A DNA stretch of 64,000 bases from Rhizobiales bacterium 2SD. Lineage in GTDB: Bacteria > Pseudomonadota > Alphaproteobacteria > Rhizobiales > Beijerinckiaceae. How positions within the stretch are numbered: position 1 is the stretch's first letter; each line of letters opens with the position of its first letter. The stretch spans positions 496,001 through 560,000 of the forward strand of contig SCMY01000001.1 in the NCBI GenBank assembly GCA_005502805.1, given 5' to 3'. A program made the position numbers and the translations under genes. The notes beneath the pieces were generated by a model. It made no database searches. It was not told the origin of the DNA and worked only from the letters and a program-made list of their open reading frames with translations. Shown here piece by piece: positions 9,668-17,613 of the stretch.

Positions 9668-11049
9668 GCGAGCGCCCGCAGCCCGTGATCGTCGGTGCAG
9701 GCCCGGCCGGCATTCGCGCCGCTGAGGCGCTGGTCGCGGCTGGCCTGCGCCCGCTCGTGGTCGACGAGGCGCCCTCCTGCGGCGGCCAGATCTATCGCCA
9801 GCGCCTCGCCCCGGACGAACGTTCGACCCGCGACCTCTATGGCTCGGAAGCGCAGAAGGCCGAAGCGCTGCATCGCGACTTCGCCGCGCTCGACGGCAAG
9901 CTCGACTACTGGCCGCAGGCGCTGCTCTGGAACCTGCGCGACGGCCGTGCCGACATCATGGTCGCGGGCACCAGCCGGCAGGTCGCCTATGACGGCCTCC
10001 TGCTCGCGACCGGCGCAACGGACCGCATCTTGCCGATCCCCGGCTGGACCCTGCCGGGCGTCTTCACTCTGGGCGGCGCCCAGATCGCGCTGAAGAGCCA
10101 GGGTTGCGCCATCGGCTCAAGAAGCGTCTTTCTCGGCTCCGGCCCGCTGCTCTATCTCGTCGCCTGGCAGTACATGAAGGCCGGCGCCAAGGTCGCAGCC
10201 GTACTCGACACTGCGCCCTTCGCCGCCAAGTTCAACCTGTTGCGCGGGCTGCCGCTGTTCCCGGGTATCGTGCTGCGCGGCATGCGGATGACTGCCGAGC
10301 TGAAGCTCGCTGGCGTCGGGCTGCATTACGGCGTCGCCGATCCTCGCATCGAGGGCAAGAACGCGGTCGAGACGATCGCCTGGCGCCAGGGCGGGCTGGA
10401 GCACCGGCTCGCCTGCGACGGCATCGGCTACGGCCTTGCCCTGCGCTCCGAAACCCAGCTCGCCGACCTCGCCGGCTGCCGCTTCGCCTTCAACCAGCGC
10501 GACCGCGCCGCCCTGCCCGAGCGCGACGCCGCCGGCCGCACCAGTGTGCCCGGCGTCTATCTGGCCGGCGACGGCGCCGGCATCGCCGGAGCGGACGCCG
10601 CCGAGCGTGCCGGCGAACGCGCTGCGCTCGCTCTGCTGCAGGATCGCAGCCTGTCGCCTGACGCTGCCCGCGCCGCGGTGCTCGAAGCCGAGCTCGCCCG
10701 CATCGGCCGCTTCCGCGAGGTGCTGGAAGCCGCTTTCCCCTTCCCGGCTCACTGGGCGAAGGACATCGCCGACAGCACCATCCTGTGTCGCTGCGAGGAG
10801 GTCACCGCAGGCGAGGTCCGCGCCGCCATCGGCCAATTCGGCGTGCACGAACTCAACCGGCTGAAAGCGGTGAGCCGTATCGGCATGGGTCGTTGCCAGG
10901 GTCGCGTCTGTGGCTCCGCCGCAGCCGAACTGCTGGCGCATGAGACGAGCCGCGGCATCGAGGCCGTCGGCCGCCTGCGCAGCCAGGCCCCGATCAAACC
11001 GGTACCGCTGACGCTCGCGCTCGCGGCCCAGCAGGAGGCGGCGGAATGA
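9664..11049 (+). CDS. FAD/NAD(P)-binding oxidoreductase with C-terminal 2Fe-2S (HcnB / opine oxidase A type)
   Basis: A 461-aa flavoprotein. The N-terminus PVIVGAGPAGIRAAEAL is the Rossmann FAD-binding site. A second dinucleotide fold follows, and GVYLAGDGAGIAGADAA is the late FAD-contact motif. Near the end, ILCRCEEVTAGEV and GRCQGRVCG form a BFD-like CxC...Cx4C cluster that binds a 2Fe-2S centre. The ATG at 9664 overlaps the previous stop by 4 nt. With the small subunit and the next gene it reproduces the three-subunit plan of HcnABC-type amine/imino-acid dehydrogenases. The substrate is not known. Confidence 0.88.
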   Translation: MSERPQPVIVGAGPAGIRAAEALVAAGLRPLVVDEAPSCGGQIYRQRLAPDERSTRDLYGSEAQKAEALHRDFAALDGKLDYWPQALLWNLRDGRADIMVAGTSRQVAYDGLLLATGATDRILPIPGWTLPGVFTLGGAQIALKSQGCAIGSRSVFLGSGPLLYLVAWQYMKAGAKVAAVLDTAPFAAKFNLLRGLPLFPGIVLRGMRMTAELKLAGVGLHYGVADPRIEGKNAVETIAWRQGGLEHRLACDGIGYGLALRSETQLADLAGCRFAFNQRDRAALPERDAAGRTSVPGVYLAGDGAGIAGADAAERAGERAALALLQDRSLSPDAARAAVLEAELARIGRFREVLEAAFPFPAHWAKDIADSTILCRCEEVTAGEVRAAIGQFGVHELNRLKAVSRIGMGRCQGRVCGSAAAELLAHETSRGIEAVGRLRSQAPIKPVPLTLALAAQQEAAE

Positions 11050-12218
11050 GCCGGCGTCTCACAGTCGACGTCGCGATCATCGGCGGCGGCCTCGTCGGCT
11101 CCTCGGCCGCGCTCGCGCTACGCGATATGGGTTTCTCGGTCGCGCTACTCGACAAGGGCTTTTGCGGCGCGCAGGCCTCGGGCGTGAACTATGGCGGCGT
11201 GCGCCGCCAGGGCCGGCCGATCGAGCAATTGCCGCTGTCGCAGCGGGCGCATGCGGTCTGGCCGCGTCTCAAGGCGCTGATCGGCATCGATGGCGAGTTT
11301 CTGCGTTCCGGCCATCTCAAGCTCGCCCGCAACGAGGCCGACATGGCTTCGCTCGAAGCTTACGCAGAGGCCGTCGCCGAGCAGGGTCTCGATCTCGAAC
11401 TGATCGGCCATAACGGCCTGCGCGAGCGCTTCGGCTGGATCGGCGACGGCGTCGTCGGCGCCTCCTTCTGTGCCGGCGACGGCCACGCCAATCCGCGTCT
11501 GGTTTCGACCGGTTTCGCCGCCGCCGCGCGCCGGGCCGGCGTCGATGTCATGGAGAACACCGCCGTCGCGGGCGTGACCCGCGATGGCGACAGCTTCGCG
11601 CTGGAAGCCGCCGGCAACCTCACGCTGCGCGCCCGCTTCGTCATCAACAGCGCCGGCGCCTGGGCCGGCCCCTTCGCCGAGAGCTTCGGCGAGCCTGTGC
11701 CGCTCTCGCGCATCTACCCCTCCATGGTCGTGACCGAACCGATGGAGCCGGTGATGACCGTCAATATCGGCATGGAGGGTGGTGGCATCTATGCCCGCCA
11801 GGTCGAACGCGGCAATGTCGTAGTTGGCGGCGAGCGCGCTCTGCCGCTGGCCGACCCCGATTTCTCGCGGCCGCGCGGCGACGGCGCGATCGCGATCATG
11901 AACAATGCCGCCGCGCTGTTCCCGGGCCTGCGCCATGCCCAGGCGATCCGCTTCTGGAGCGGCACCGAGGGCGCCATGCCTGACAGGAACCCGGTCATCG
12001 GCCCGAGTGGGACGACGCCCGGCCTGATCCACGCCTTCGGCTTCACCGGCGCCGGCTTCCAGATCGCGCCCGGCGTCGGCGAGGTCCTCGCCGAGCTCGT
12101 CCGCGACGGCGCTACAGAGACCCCGATCGCAGCCTTCTCGATCGGCCGCTTCCAAGCGAATTCCGCCCGCACCGACGCTGGCTCGGGTGCGGGGCAAAAC
12201 CAAGAGCCGCAGCACTAA
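11046..12218 (+). CDS. FAD-dependent D-amino-acid/glycine-oxidase-like subunit (HcnC / opine oxidase B type)
   Basis: A DadA/DAO-superfamily flavoprotein of 390 aa. VDVAIIGGGLVGSSAALAL binds FAD at the N-terminus, and the C-terminal motif GFTGAGFQIAPGVGEVLAEL is typical of the family. This subunit should hold the site that oxidises the amine or imino acid. It overlaps the previous gene by 4 nt (ATGA) and is followed 15 nt later by the binding protein, so transporter and enzyme genes are interleaved in one operon. Confidence 0.88.
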   Translation: MSRRLTVDVAIIGGGLVGSSAALALRDMGFSVALLDKGFCGAQASGVNYGGVRRQGRPIEQLPLSQRAHAVWPRLKALIGIDGEFLRSGHLKLARNEADMASLEAYAEAVAEQGLDLELIGHNGLRERFGWIGDGVVGASFCAGDGHANPRLVSTGFAAAARRAGVDVMENTAVAGVTRDGDSFALEAAGNLTLRARFVINSAGAWAGPFAESFGEPVPLSRIYPSMVVTEPMEPVMTVNIGMEGGGIYARQVERGNVVVGGERALPLADPDFSRPRGDGAIAIMNNAAALFPGLRHAQAIRFWSGTEGAMPDRNPVIGPSGTTPGLIHAFGFTGAGFQIAPGVGEVLAELVRDGATETPIAAFSIGRFQANSARTDAGSGAGQNQEPQH

Positions 12219-12233
12219 AGGGGAGATCAGATC

Positions 12234-13286
12234 ATGACCAGCTATCGCACCATCCTGGCCGCCGGCGTCGCCACCGCGACGCTCGCTGCCGCGGGCAGCG
12301 CCGTCGCCCAGTCGAAGACGCTCTATGTCGGCATGAACGGCGGCAATTTCGAGAAGACCTTCACGCAGGCCGTCTTCCCGGATTTCGAGAAGGCCAACGA
12401 CGTCAAGGTCGTGGTCGTGCCCGGCACCTCCTCCGACATCCTCGCCAAGGCGACTGCGGCGAAGGACAAGCCGCAGATGCACGTGATGTTCCTCGATGAC
12501 GGCGTCATGGTCCGCGCCATCGGCGCCGGCCTCTGCGAGAAGCTGAAGAACGGTCCGGAAATGGCCGATCTCGCCCCCGGCACGCGCATGAAGGACGACA
12601 TGGCCGTGGGCATCGACCTCGGCATGACCGGGCTCGGCTACAACAAGAAGCTGTTCGACGAGAAGGGCTGGCCGGCACCGACCTCGTGGATGGACCTCGC
12701 CGATCCCAAATACAAGGGCAAGGTCGTGTTCCAGTCGGCCTCGGCCTCCTCCTTCGGCCTGCACGCCTTCCTGATGTTCAACCGCATCCAGGGCGGCAGC
12801 GAGGCCAATGTCGAGCCCGGCTTCACCAAGTTCCGCGACACCATCGGCAAGAACGTGCTCGAATTCATCCCGAGCTCGGCCAAGATCGCCGAGATGGCGC
12901 AGACCGGCGAGGCCGCGATCTTCCCGCTGACGCCGACCGGCATCTCGACGCTGAAGGACAAGGGCATCGCCGTCGAATACGCCCAGCCCAAGGAGGGCTC
13001 GGTCGTGCTGATGGTCGCCCAATGCGTCATCGCCAAGAACTCCGAGCCGGAGCTGGCGCAGAAGCTCGCCGCCTACCTGCTCTCGCCGGAAGCCCAGTCC
13101 AAGGCGCTCGCCGCCGGCAATATCGTGCCCTCGAACGTCAAGGCCAAGGCCTCGACACCCGAGGCCGAGAAGAAGCTCGAGGCCTTCCACGCCAATATGA
13201 AGACGGCGGTCACCCTCGACTGGGACCAGATCAACGCCAAGCGGCCGGAATGGAACAGCCGCTGGAACAAGATGATCGAGCGCTGA
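12234..13286 (+). CDS. PotD-type ABC transporter substrate-binding protein
   Basis: A 350-aa periplasmic binding protein with a signal peptide (residues 1-25, ending AAAGSAVAQ) and a mature start SKTLYVGMNGGNFEKTFTQ. It belongs to the SBP_bac_6/8 group used for polyamines, opines and similar cations. A GGGGAG ribosome site precedes the ATG. It is the last gene of the operon and is followed by a clear terminator at 13309. It completes the PotABCD set encoded by 6666-9375. Confidence 0.92.
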   Translation: MTSYRTILAAGVATATLAAAGSAVAQSKTLYVGMNGGNFEKTFTQAVFPDFEKANDVKVVVVPGTSSDILAKATAAKDKPQMHVMFLDDGVMVRAIGAGLCEKLKNGPEMADLAPGTRMKDDMAVGIDLGMTGLGYNKKLFDEKGWPAPTSWMDLADPKYKGKVVFQSASASSFGLHAFLMFNRIQGGSEANVEPGFTKFRDTIGKNVLEFIPSSAKIAEMAQTGEAAIFPLTPTGISTLKDKGIAVEYAQPKEGSVVLMVAQCVIAKNSEPELAQKLAAYLLSPEAQSKALAAGNIVPSNVKAKASTPEAEKKLEAFHANMKTAVTLDWDQINAKRPEWNSRWNKMIER

Positions 13287-13308
13287 GCGCAACCGCTCTC
13301 GGTCTTGG

Positions 13309-13341
13309 CACCGCCGCGCAGCAGCACGGCGGTGTTTTCTT
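13309..13341 (+). terminator. Rho-independent terminator after the PotABCD/oxidase operon
   Basis: CACCGCCG at 13309-13316 pairs perfectly with CGGCGGTG at 13327-13334 across a 10-base loop. TTTTCTT follows directly. It lies 23 nt past the stop of the binding-protein gene on the same strand. Confidence 0.88.
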
Positions 13342-13426
13342 ATGCAACAGGCCTTCACCGGTACGTCCCAGCCAAATCCGAACGGGCGGACCCGGTTTGA
13401 CAGGAAGCGCGGCCCAGTTACATTTG

Positions 13427-13440
13427 TGCAATCGATTACA
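13427..13440. promoter_or_regulatory. LacI-type operator candidate upstream of the isomerase operon
   Basis: TGCAATCGATTACA is a palindrome with one mismatched base pair and the central CG common in LacI/GalR operators. It lies about 60 nt before the start at 13501, in the 215-base gap after the terminator. The cognate regulator is not adjacent: the LacI gene at 1901 faces a different palindrome, so another LacI protein outside the window is more likely. The role is inferred. Confidence 0.5.
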
Positions 13441-13500
13441 TCGCGGCATCGGCGATGGATCGCGAGCTCCGGCAAGGAGCCTTGTCTTCGGGAGGGCGCG

Positions 13501-14559
13501 ATGAAGACCATGAAGGGCCCTGGCCTTTTCCTCGCTCAGTTCGCTGGTGATGCGCCGCCGTTCAACTCGCTCGACGCAGTCGGCCGCTGGGCCGCCTCGC
13601 TCGGCTACAAGGGCGTGCAGATCCCGAGCTGGGACGCCCGCTTGTTCGACCTCGCCAGGGCGGCCGAATCCGATGCCTATTGCGACGAGGTCAAGGGCAC
13701 GCTCGCCCAGTACGGCCTCGCGATCACCGAGCTTTCGACCCATCTCCAGGGCCAGCTCGTCGCGGTCCACCCCGCCTTCGACGAAGCCTTCGACGGCTTT
13801 GCCGCTCCTGCCGTGCGCGGCAATCCGAAGGCGCGGCAGGAATGGGCGGTCGAGCAGATGAAGCTAGGCGCGAAGGCCTCGCGCCGGCTCGGTCTCTCCG
13901 CCAGTGTCAGCTTCACCGGCGCGCTCGCCTGGCCCTTCGTCTATCCCTGGCCGCAGCGCCCGGCCGGGCTGGTCGAGACCGCCTTCACGGAGCTCGGCAA
14001 GCGCTGGCGCCCGATCCTCGACGCCTATGACGAGGCCGGCGTCGACCTCTGCTACGAGATCCATCCCGGCGAGGATGTCCATGACGGGGCGACCTTCGAG
14101 CGCTTCGTCGATGCGGTCGGCGGGCATCGCAGAGCCTGCATCAACTACGATCCCAGCCATTTCCTGCTGCAGCAGCTCGACTATCTCGCCTTCATCGACC
14201 TCTACCACGAGCGCATCAAGGCCTTCCATGTGAAGGACGCCGAGTTCAATCCAAACGGGCGCGTCGGCGTCTATGGCGGCTATGAGCCCTGGGTCGAGCG
14301 GGCTGGCCGCTTCCGCTCGCTCGGCGACGGCCAGGTCGATTTCGGCGGCATCTTCTCCAAGCTGGCGCAGTACGACTATGACTCCTGGGCCGTGCTCGAA
14401 TGGGAATGCGCCCTGAAGCATCCCGAGGACGGCGCGCGCGAAGGGGCGGAATTCATTGCCGCCCACATCATCCGCGTCACCGAAAAAGCCTTCGACGATT
14501 TTGCAGCAGGGGGTACCGACGAGGCGGCGAACCGGCGCATGCTGGGTCTTGGCCGCTGA
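13501..14559 (+). CDS. Sugar phosphate isomerase/epimerase family protein (AP-endonuclease-2-like TIM barrel)
   Basis: A cytoplasmic TIM-barrel protein of 352 aa of the xylose-isomerase-like superfamily. Expected metal-binding positions are visible as the Glu in CYEIHPGEDVHDG, the Asp and His in INYDPSHFLLQQLDY, the His in IKAFHVKDAEF, and the Glu in WAVLEWECALKHPEDG. The ATG at 13501 follows a GGGAGG ribosome site. It is the first gene of an operon with a Gfo/Idh/MocA oxidoreductase, a common pairing for inositol or unusual-sugar breakdown. The exact substrate is unknown. Confidence 0.87.
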   Translation: MKTMKGPGLFLAQFAGDAPPFNSLDAVGRWAASLGYKGVQIPSWDARLFDLARAAESDAYCDEVKGTLAQYGLAITELSTHLQGQLVAVHPAFDEAFDGFAAPAVRGNPKARQEWAVEQMKLGAKASRRLGLSASVSFTGALAWPFVYPWPQRPAGLVETAFTELGKRWRPILDAYDEAGVDLCYEIHPGEDVHDGATFERFVDAVGGHRRACINYDPSHFLLQQLDYLAFIDLYHERIKAFHVKDAEFNPNGRVGVYGGYEPWVERAGRFRSLGDGQVDFGGIFSKLAQYDYDSWAVLEWECALKHPEDGAREGAEFIAAHIIRVTEKAFDDFAAGGTDEAANRRMLGLGR

Positions 14560-14570
14560 CGGAGACGTAG

Positions 14571-15746
14571 ATGGCGATCGAAGGCTCGACGACGCAAAAA
14601 CTTAACCGCCGCCTGCGCCTCGGCATGGTCGGCGGCGGGCGCGGCGCCTTCATCGGCGCGGTGCATCGCATCGCCGCAAGGCTCGACGATCGCTGGCAGC
14701 TCGTTGCCGGCGCGCTTTCCTCCGATCCGGAACGCGGGCGTCTCTCGGGCGAAGACCTGCTGATCGATCCTGCGCGGGTCTATGCCGACGCCGCAGAGAT
14801 GGCGAAGCGCGAGAAGCGCCGCAAGGACGGCATCGACGCGGTGGCGATCGTCACGCCGAACCATGCCCATGCGCCGGCGGCGAAAGCCTTCCTCAAGGCC
14901 GGCATCCATGTGATCTGCGACAAGCCGCTGACGACGACCCTGCGCGAGGCTGAAAGCCTGGCCAAACTGGCGAAGGACAGCGGGCTGATCTTCGCGGTCA
15001 CCCACAACTACACCGGCTACCCGCTGGTCCGGCAGGCCCGCGCCATGGTCGCCGATGGCACGATCGGAAAGCTCCGCGTCGTCCAGGTCGAATACGCGCA
15101 GGACTGGCTCGCCACGAAGCTCGAGGAGAGCGGCCAGAAGCAGGCGGCATGGCGCACCGATCCGGCCAGATCCGGTCCGGCCGGTTCGATCGGCGATATC
15201 GGCAGCCATGCCTTCAACCTCGCCGAGTTCATCGCCGGCGACGAGATCGAGGCGCTCACGGCCGACGCCCACGTCTTCGTCGAGGGCCGCCGGCTCGACG
15301 ACAACGCCCATATGCTGCTGCGCTTCAGGGGCGGCGCGCGTGGCATGCTCTGGTGCAGCCAGGTCGCCGCCGGCCAGGAGAACGGCCTGCGCATTCGTCT
15401 CTATGGCGAAAAGGGCGGCCTCGAATGGCAGCAGGAGAACCCGAACCTGCTGATCCACTCGCCGCTCGGCGAACCGCCGCGCCTGATCCGCCGCAACGGC
15501 GCCGGCGCCTATCCGGTTGCGAACGCCGCCTCGCGCATCCCCGCCGGCCATCCGGAAGGCTATCTCGAAGGCTTCGCCCAGCTCTACGCCGACATCGCCG
15601 AGCAGATCGCGGCCCGGATCGAGGAACGCGAGCCCGCTCCCTTCTCGACGCTGGTGCCGACCATCGCCGACGGCGTGCGCGGCGTCCGCTTCATCGAGGC
15701 CGCCGTGCGCTCCTCCGCCAAGGGCGCGCGCTGGCTGGCGCTCTGA
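14571..15746 (+). CDS. Gfo/Idh/MocA-family NAD(P)-dependent oxidoreductase
   Basis: A 391-aa dehydrogenase. The dinucleotide-binding turn LGMVGGGRGAFIGAVHR is near residue 20. AIVTPNHAHAPAAKAFLKAGIHVICDKPLTTTL follows, with the conserved Lys of the CDKP motif. The substrate-binding half has GSIGDIGSHAFNLAEF, with the expected His. It lies 11 nt after the isomerase gene. A sugar or cyclitol keto/hydroxyl conversion is likely; the substrate is undetermined. Confidence 0.9.
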   Translation: MAIEGSTTQKLNRRLRLGMVGGGRGAFIGAVHRIAARLDDRWQLVAGALSSDPERGRLSGEDLLIDPARVYADAAEMAKREKRRKDGIDAVAIVTPNHAHAPAAKAFLKAGIHVICDKPLTTTLREAESLAKLAKDSGLIFAVTHNYTGYPLVRQARAMVADGTIGKLRVVQVEYAQDWLATKLEESGQKQAAWRTDPARSGPAGSIGDIGSHAFNLAEFIAGDEIEALTADAHVFVEGRRLDDNAHMLLRFRGGARGMLWCSQVAAGQENGLRIRLYGEKGGLEWQQENPNLLIHSPLGEPPRLIRRNGAGAYPVANAASRIPAGHPEGYLEGFAQLYADIAEQIAARIEEREPAPFSTLVPTIADGVRGVRFIEAAVRSSAKGARWLAL

Positions 15747-15819
15747 CGATCTCGATCCCGCTTGTCCTGCCTACCAACGGCGCGGCATAAGCAGCGCCAA
15801 CACAGGGAGGACGAGCATC

Positions 15820-16566
15820 ATGGAATTCCGCCCCGATATCGGCCAGCTTTCGCCGACCGTGCGCGAGCACCTGGCGCCCGCCAACCTGCTGCGCGCCGGC
15901 ATCAACCTCTCGAACTTCCTGCTGGTGTCGAGCCATGGCCCGCAGGGCGAGCCGCAAGGCGTCTCGCCCGACATGGCCCGGGCGCTGGCCGACCATCTCG
16001 GCACCAGCCTGCGCTATGTGCCCTACGAGAATCCCGGCCTGCTCGCCGACGCCGCGCCCTGCGACGAATGGGATATCGGCCTGATTGGCGCCGAACCGCA
16101 GCGCGCCGAGGCGATCAGCTTCACGCCGCCTTACGCCGAGATCGAGGCGACCTATCTCGTCCGCGAGGCCTCGCCGCTGCGCGCGATCGCCGATGTCGAT
16201 GCGCAGGGCGTGCGCATCGCCGTCAGCGGCCGCGCCGCCTACGGCCTCTGGCTCGACCGCAATATCCGCAAGGCGGAACTCGTTCGTTCCGGCTCGCTCG
16301 ACGATTCCGCCAACGACTTCGTTTCCAAGGAGCTGGATGCGCTGGCAGGCCTGCGGCCGCGCCTGCTCAAGGATGTCGTGGCCATCTCCGGCACGCGCAT
16401 CCTCGACGGGTATTTCATGACCGTGCAGCAGGCGATCGGCGTGCCCAAGGCCAAGTCCGAGGCGGCGGACTACCTGGCGAAGTTCGTCGCTGCGGCGAAG
16501 GAGTCGGGCTTCGTCGCGGCGCTGATCGCCAAGCACGGCGTGCAGGGGCTGAGCGTCGCGCGCTGA
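15820..16566 (+). CDS. Periplasmic-binding-protein-like protein without a signal peptide
   Basis: A 248-aa protein with the fold signature of family 3 solute-binding proteins: a first strand LRAGINLSNFLLVS, DMARALADHLGTSLRYVPYEN, WDIGLIGAEPQRAEAISFTPPYAEIEATYLV, and a hinge region VRIAVSGRAAYGLWL. The usual export signal is missing: the start MEFRPDIGQLSPTVREH is polar. A GGGAGG ribosome site supports the ATG at 15820, and no upstream in-frame start adds a credible leader. It may be a cytoplasmic ligand binder or an enzyme built on this fold (cyclohexadienyl dehydratase is a known precedent). It is third in the isomerase operon, 73 nt after the oxidoreductase. Confidence 0.75.
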   Translation: MEFRPDIGQLSPTVREHLAPANLLRAGINLSNFLLVSSHGPQGEPQGVSPDMARALADHLGTSLRYVPYENPGLLADAAPCDEWDIGLIGAEPQRAEAISFTPPYAEIEATYLVREASPLRAIADVDAQGVRIAVSGRAAYGLWLDRNIRKAELVRSGSLDDSANDFVSKELDALAGLRPRLLKDVVAISGTRILDGYFMTVQQAIGVPKAKSEAADYLAKFVAAAKESGFVAALIAKHGVQGLSVAR

Positions 16567-16572
16567 CAGAGG

Positions 16573-16668
16573 CCGTCATTCTCGGGCGAAGCGAAGCGCA
16601 GACCCGAGAATCTCATGACGAGAAGGCACTGGTTTCCGAGATGCTCGGGTCAAGCCCGAGCATGACGG
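16573..16668 (+). repeat. Interspersed palindromic repeat, family B copy 1
   Basis: An element of about 96 bp running from CCGTCATTCTCGGGCG to GCCCGAGCATGACGG. It contains two hairpins: ATTCTCGGG...CCCGAGAAT and GATGCTCGGG...CCCGAGCAT. An inverted copy lies at 18714-18820, on the other side of two genes. This copy ends 7 nt past the stop of the leftward dehydratase gene and could also act as its transcription end. Confidence 0.85.
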
Positions 16669-16674
16669 CTAGAG

Positions 16675-17613
16675 TCAGGTCCCATCCGTCCCGGCGCCGC
16701 AGACCAGCGCGCAGACCTTGCTGCCCGGCGCCGGCACGAAACGCTTTGCCTGCAGAGCGGCGACCGCCGCCGCACCGGACAAGTCGGCTGCGATGCCGAA
16801 CTCGAACCAGAGCGACTGGGCGGCCCGTTCCATCTCTTCGTCACTGACCAGCACGATCTCGTCGACATTCCTAGCGACAGCCTCGTAGATCGCCTCGTCG
16901 GTGCGCCGGCACGACATGGTCGCGACCCGCGTCTCAAGCTTGTCGAGCGTGACCAGCTTGCCGGCTTCGAGGCAGGCATGCAGCGTCGGCGAGCCATGGG
17001 GCTCGATGCCGATGATGCGGGTCTGCGGCCTGAGCGCCTTCACCGCCGTCGACAGGCCGGTGATCAGCCCGCCGCCGCCGATCGCGACGAGGATGACGTC
17101 GACGTCCGGAATCTCGTCGAGGATGTCGAGGCCGAGCGTGCCCTGACCGGCGACCACGACGGGATCGCTGAACGGATGGGCATAGGTCGCGCCAGTCTCG
17201 CTGGCATAGGCGAGCGCGGCGGCATTGGCATCGTCCCAGATCGCGCCGACGATCTCGACCTCGGCGCCCCATTTCTTCAGCTTGGCGACCTTGTCGGCGA
17301 CGACATTGGACGGCAGGAAGATCTTGGCCTTGGCGCCGAGCACATGGGCCGAGCGGGCGATGGCGAGCCCGTGATTGCCGCCCGAGGCCGTGACGACGCC
17401 GCGCGCCAGCTCCTCGGCCGAGAGCGTCAGCAGCCGGTTCATCGCGCCACGCGCCTTGAACGAGCCGGCCGCCTGCAGCAATTCGAGCTTCAGCGTCACC
17501 GTGCCGCCGAATTCCTCGCGCGAGCTGAGCTGGCCATAGGACAAGATTGGCGTCTTGCGGACATGCGGCGCGATCCGCCAGCGCGCCGCACGGATATCGT
17601 CGAGACCGATCAC
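16675..17613 (-). CDS. PLP-dependent threonine/serine dehydratase family protein (EutB-like)
   Basis: A 312-aa fold-type II PLP enzyme. Lys53 in AAGSFKARGA should form the Schiff base, ASGGNHGLA is the substrate/phosphate loop, and VAIGGGGLITGL is the glycine-rich phosphate-binding loop. I chose the GTG at 17613 because it overlaps the upstream stop by 4 nt (GTGA) and gives the usual family N-terminus. The family removes water and ammonia from hydroxy-amino acids, and EutB of hydroxyectoine breakdown is a relative. The deacylase gene upstream suggests it acts on the freed amino acid. The actual substrate is unknown. Confidence 0.85.
   Translation of the reverse strand: MIGLDDIRAARWRIAPHVRKTPILSYGQLSSREEFGGTVTLKLELLQAAGSFKARGAMNRLLTLSAEELARGVVTASGGNHGLAIARSAHVLGAKAKIFLPSNVVADKVAKLKKWGAEVEIVGAIWDDANAAALAYASETGATYAHPFSDPVVVAGQGTLGLDILDEIPDVDVILVAIGGGGLITGLSTAVKALRPQTRIIGIEPHGSPTLHACLEAGKLVTLDKLETRVATMSCRRTDEAIYEAVARNVDEIVLVSDEEMERAAQSLWFEFGIAADLSGAAAVAALQAKRFVPAPGSKVCALVCGAGTDGT

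Noticed and set aside
9377..12218. Hydrogen cyanide synthase (HcnABC)
   Set aside because: The subunit plan fits, but the genes are embedded in a PotABCD transporter operon, as in opine or imino-acid catabolism. Sequence alone does not support cyanide formation from glycine.
11145..13511. A 788-codon minus-strand frame across the oxidase and PotD-like genes
   Set aside because: It spans two genes and their spacer including the terminator, and encodes no recognisable domain.
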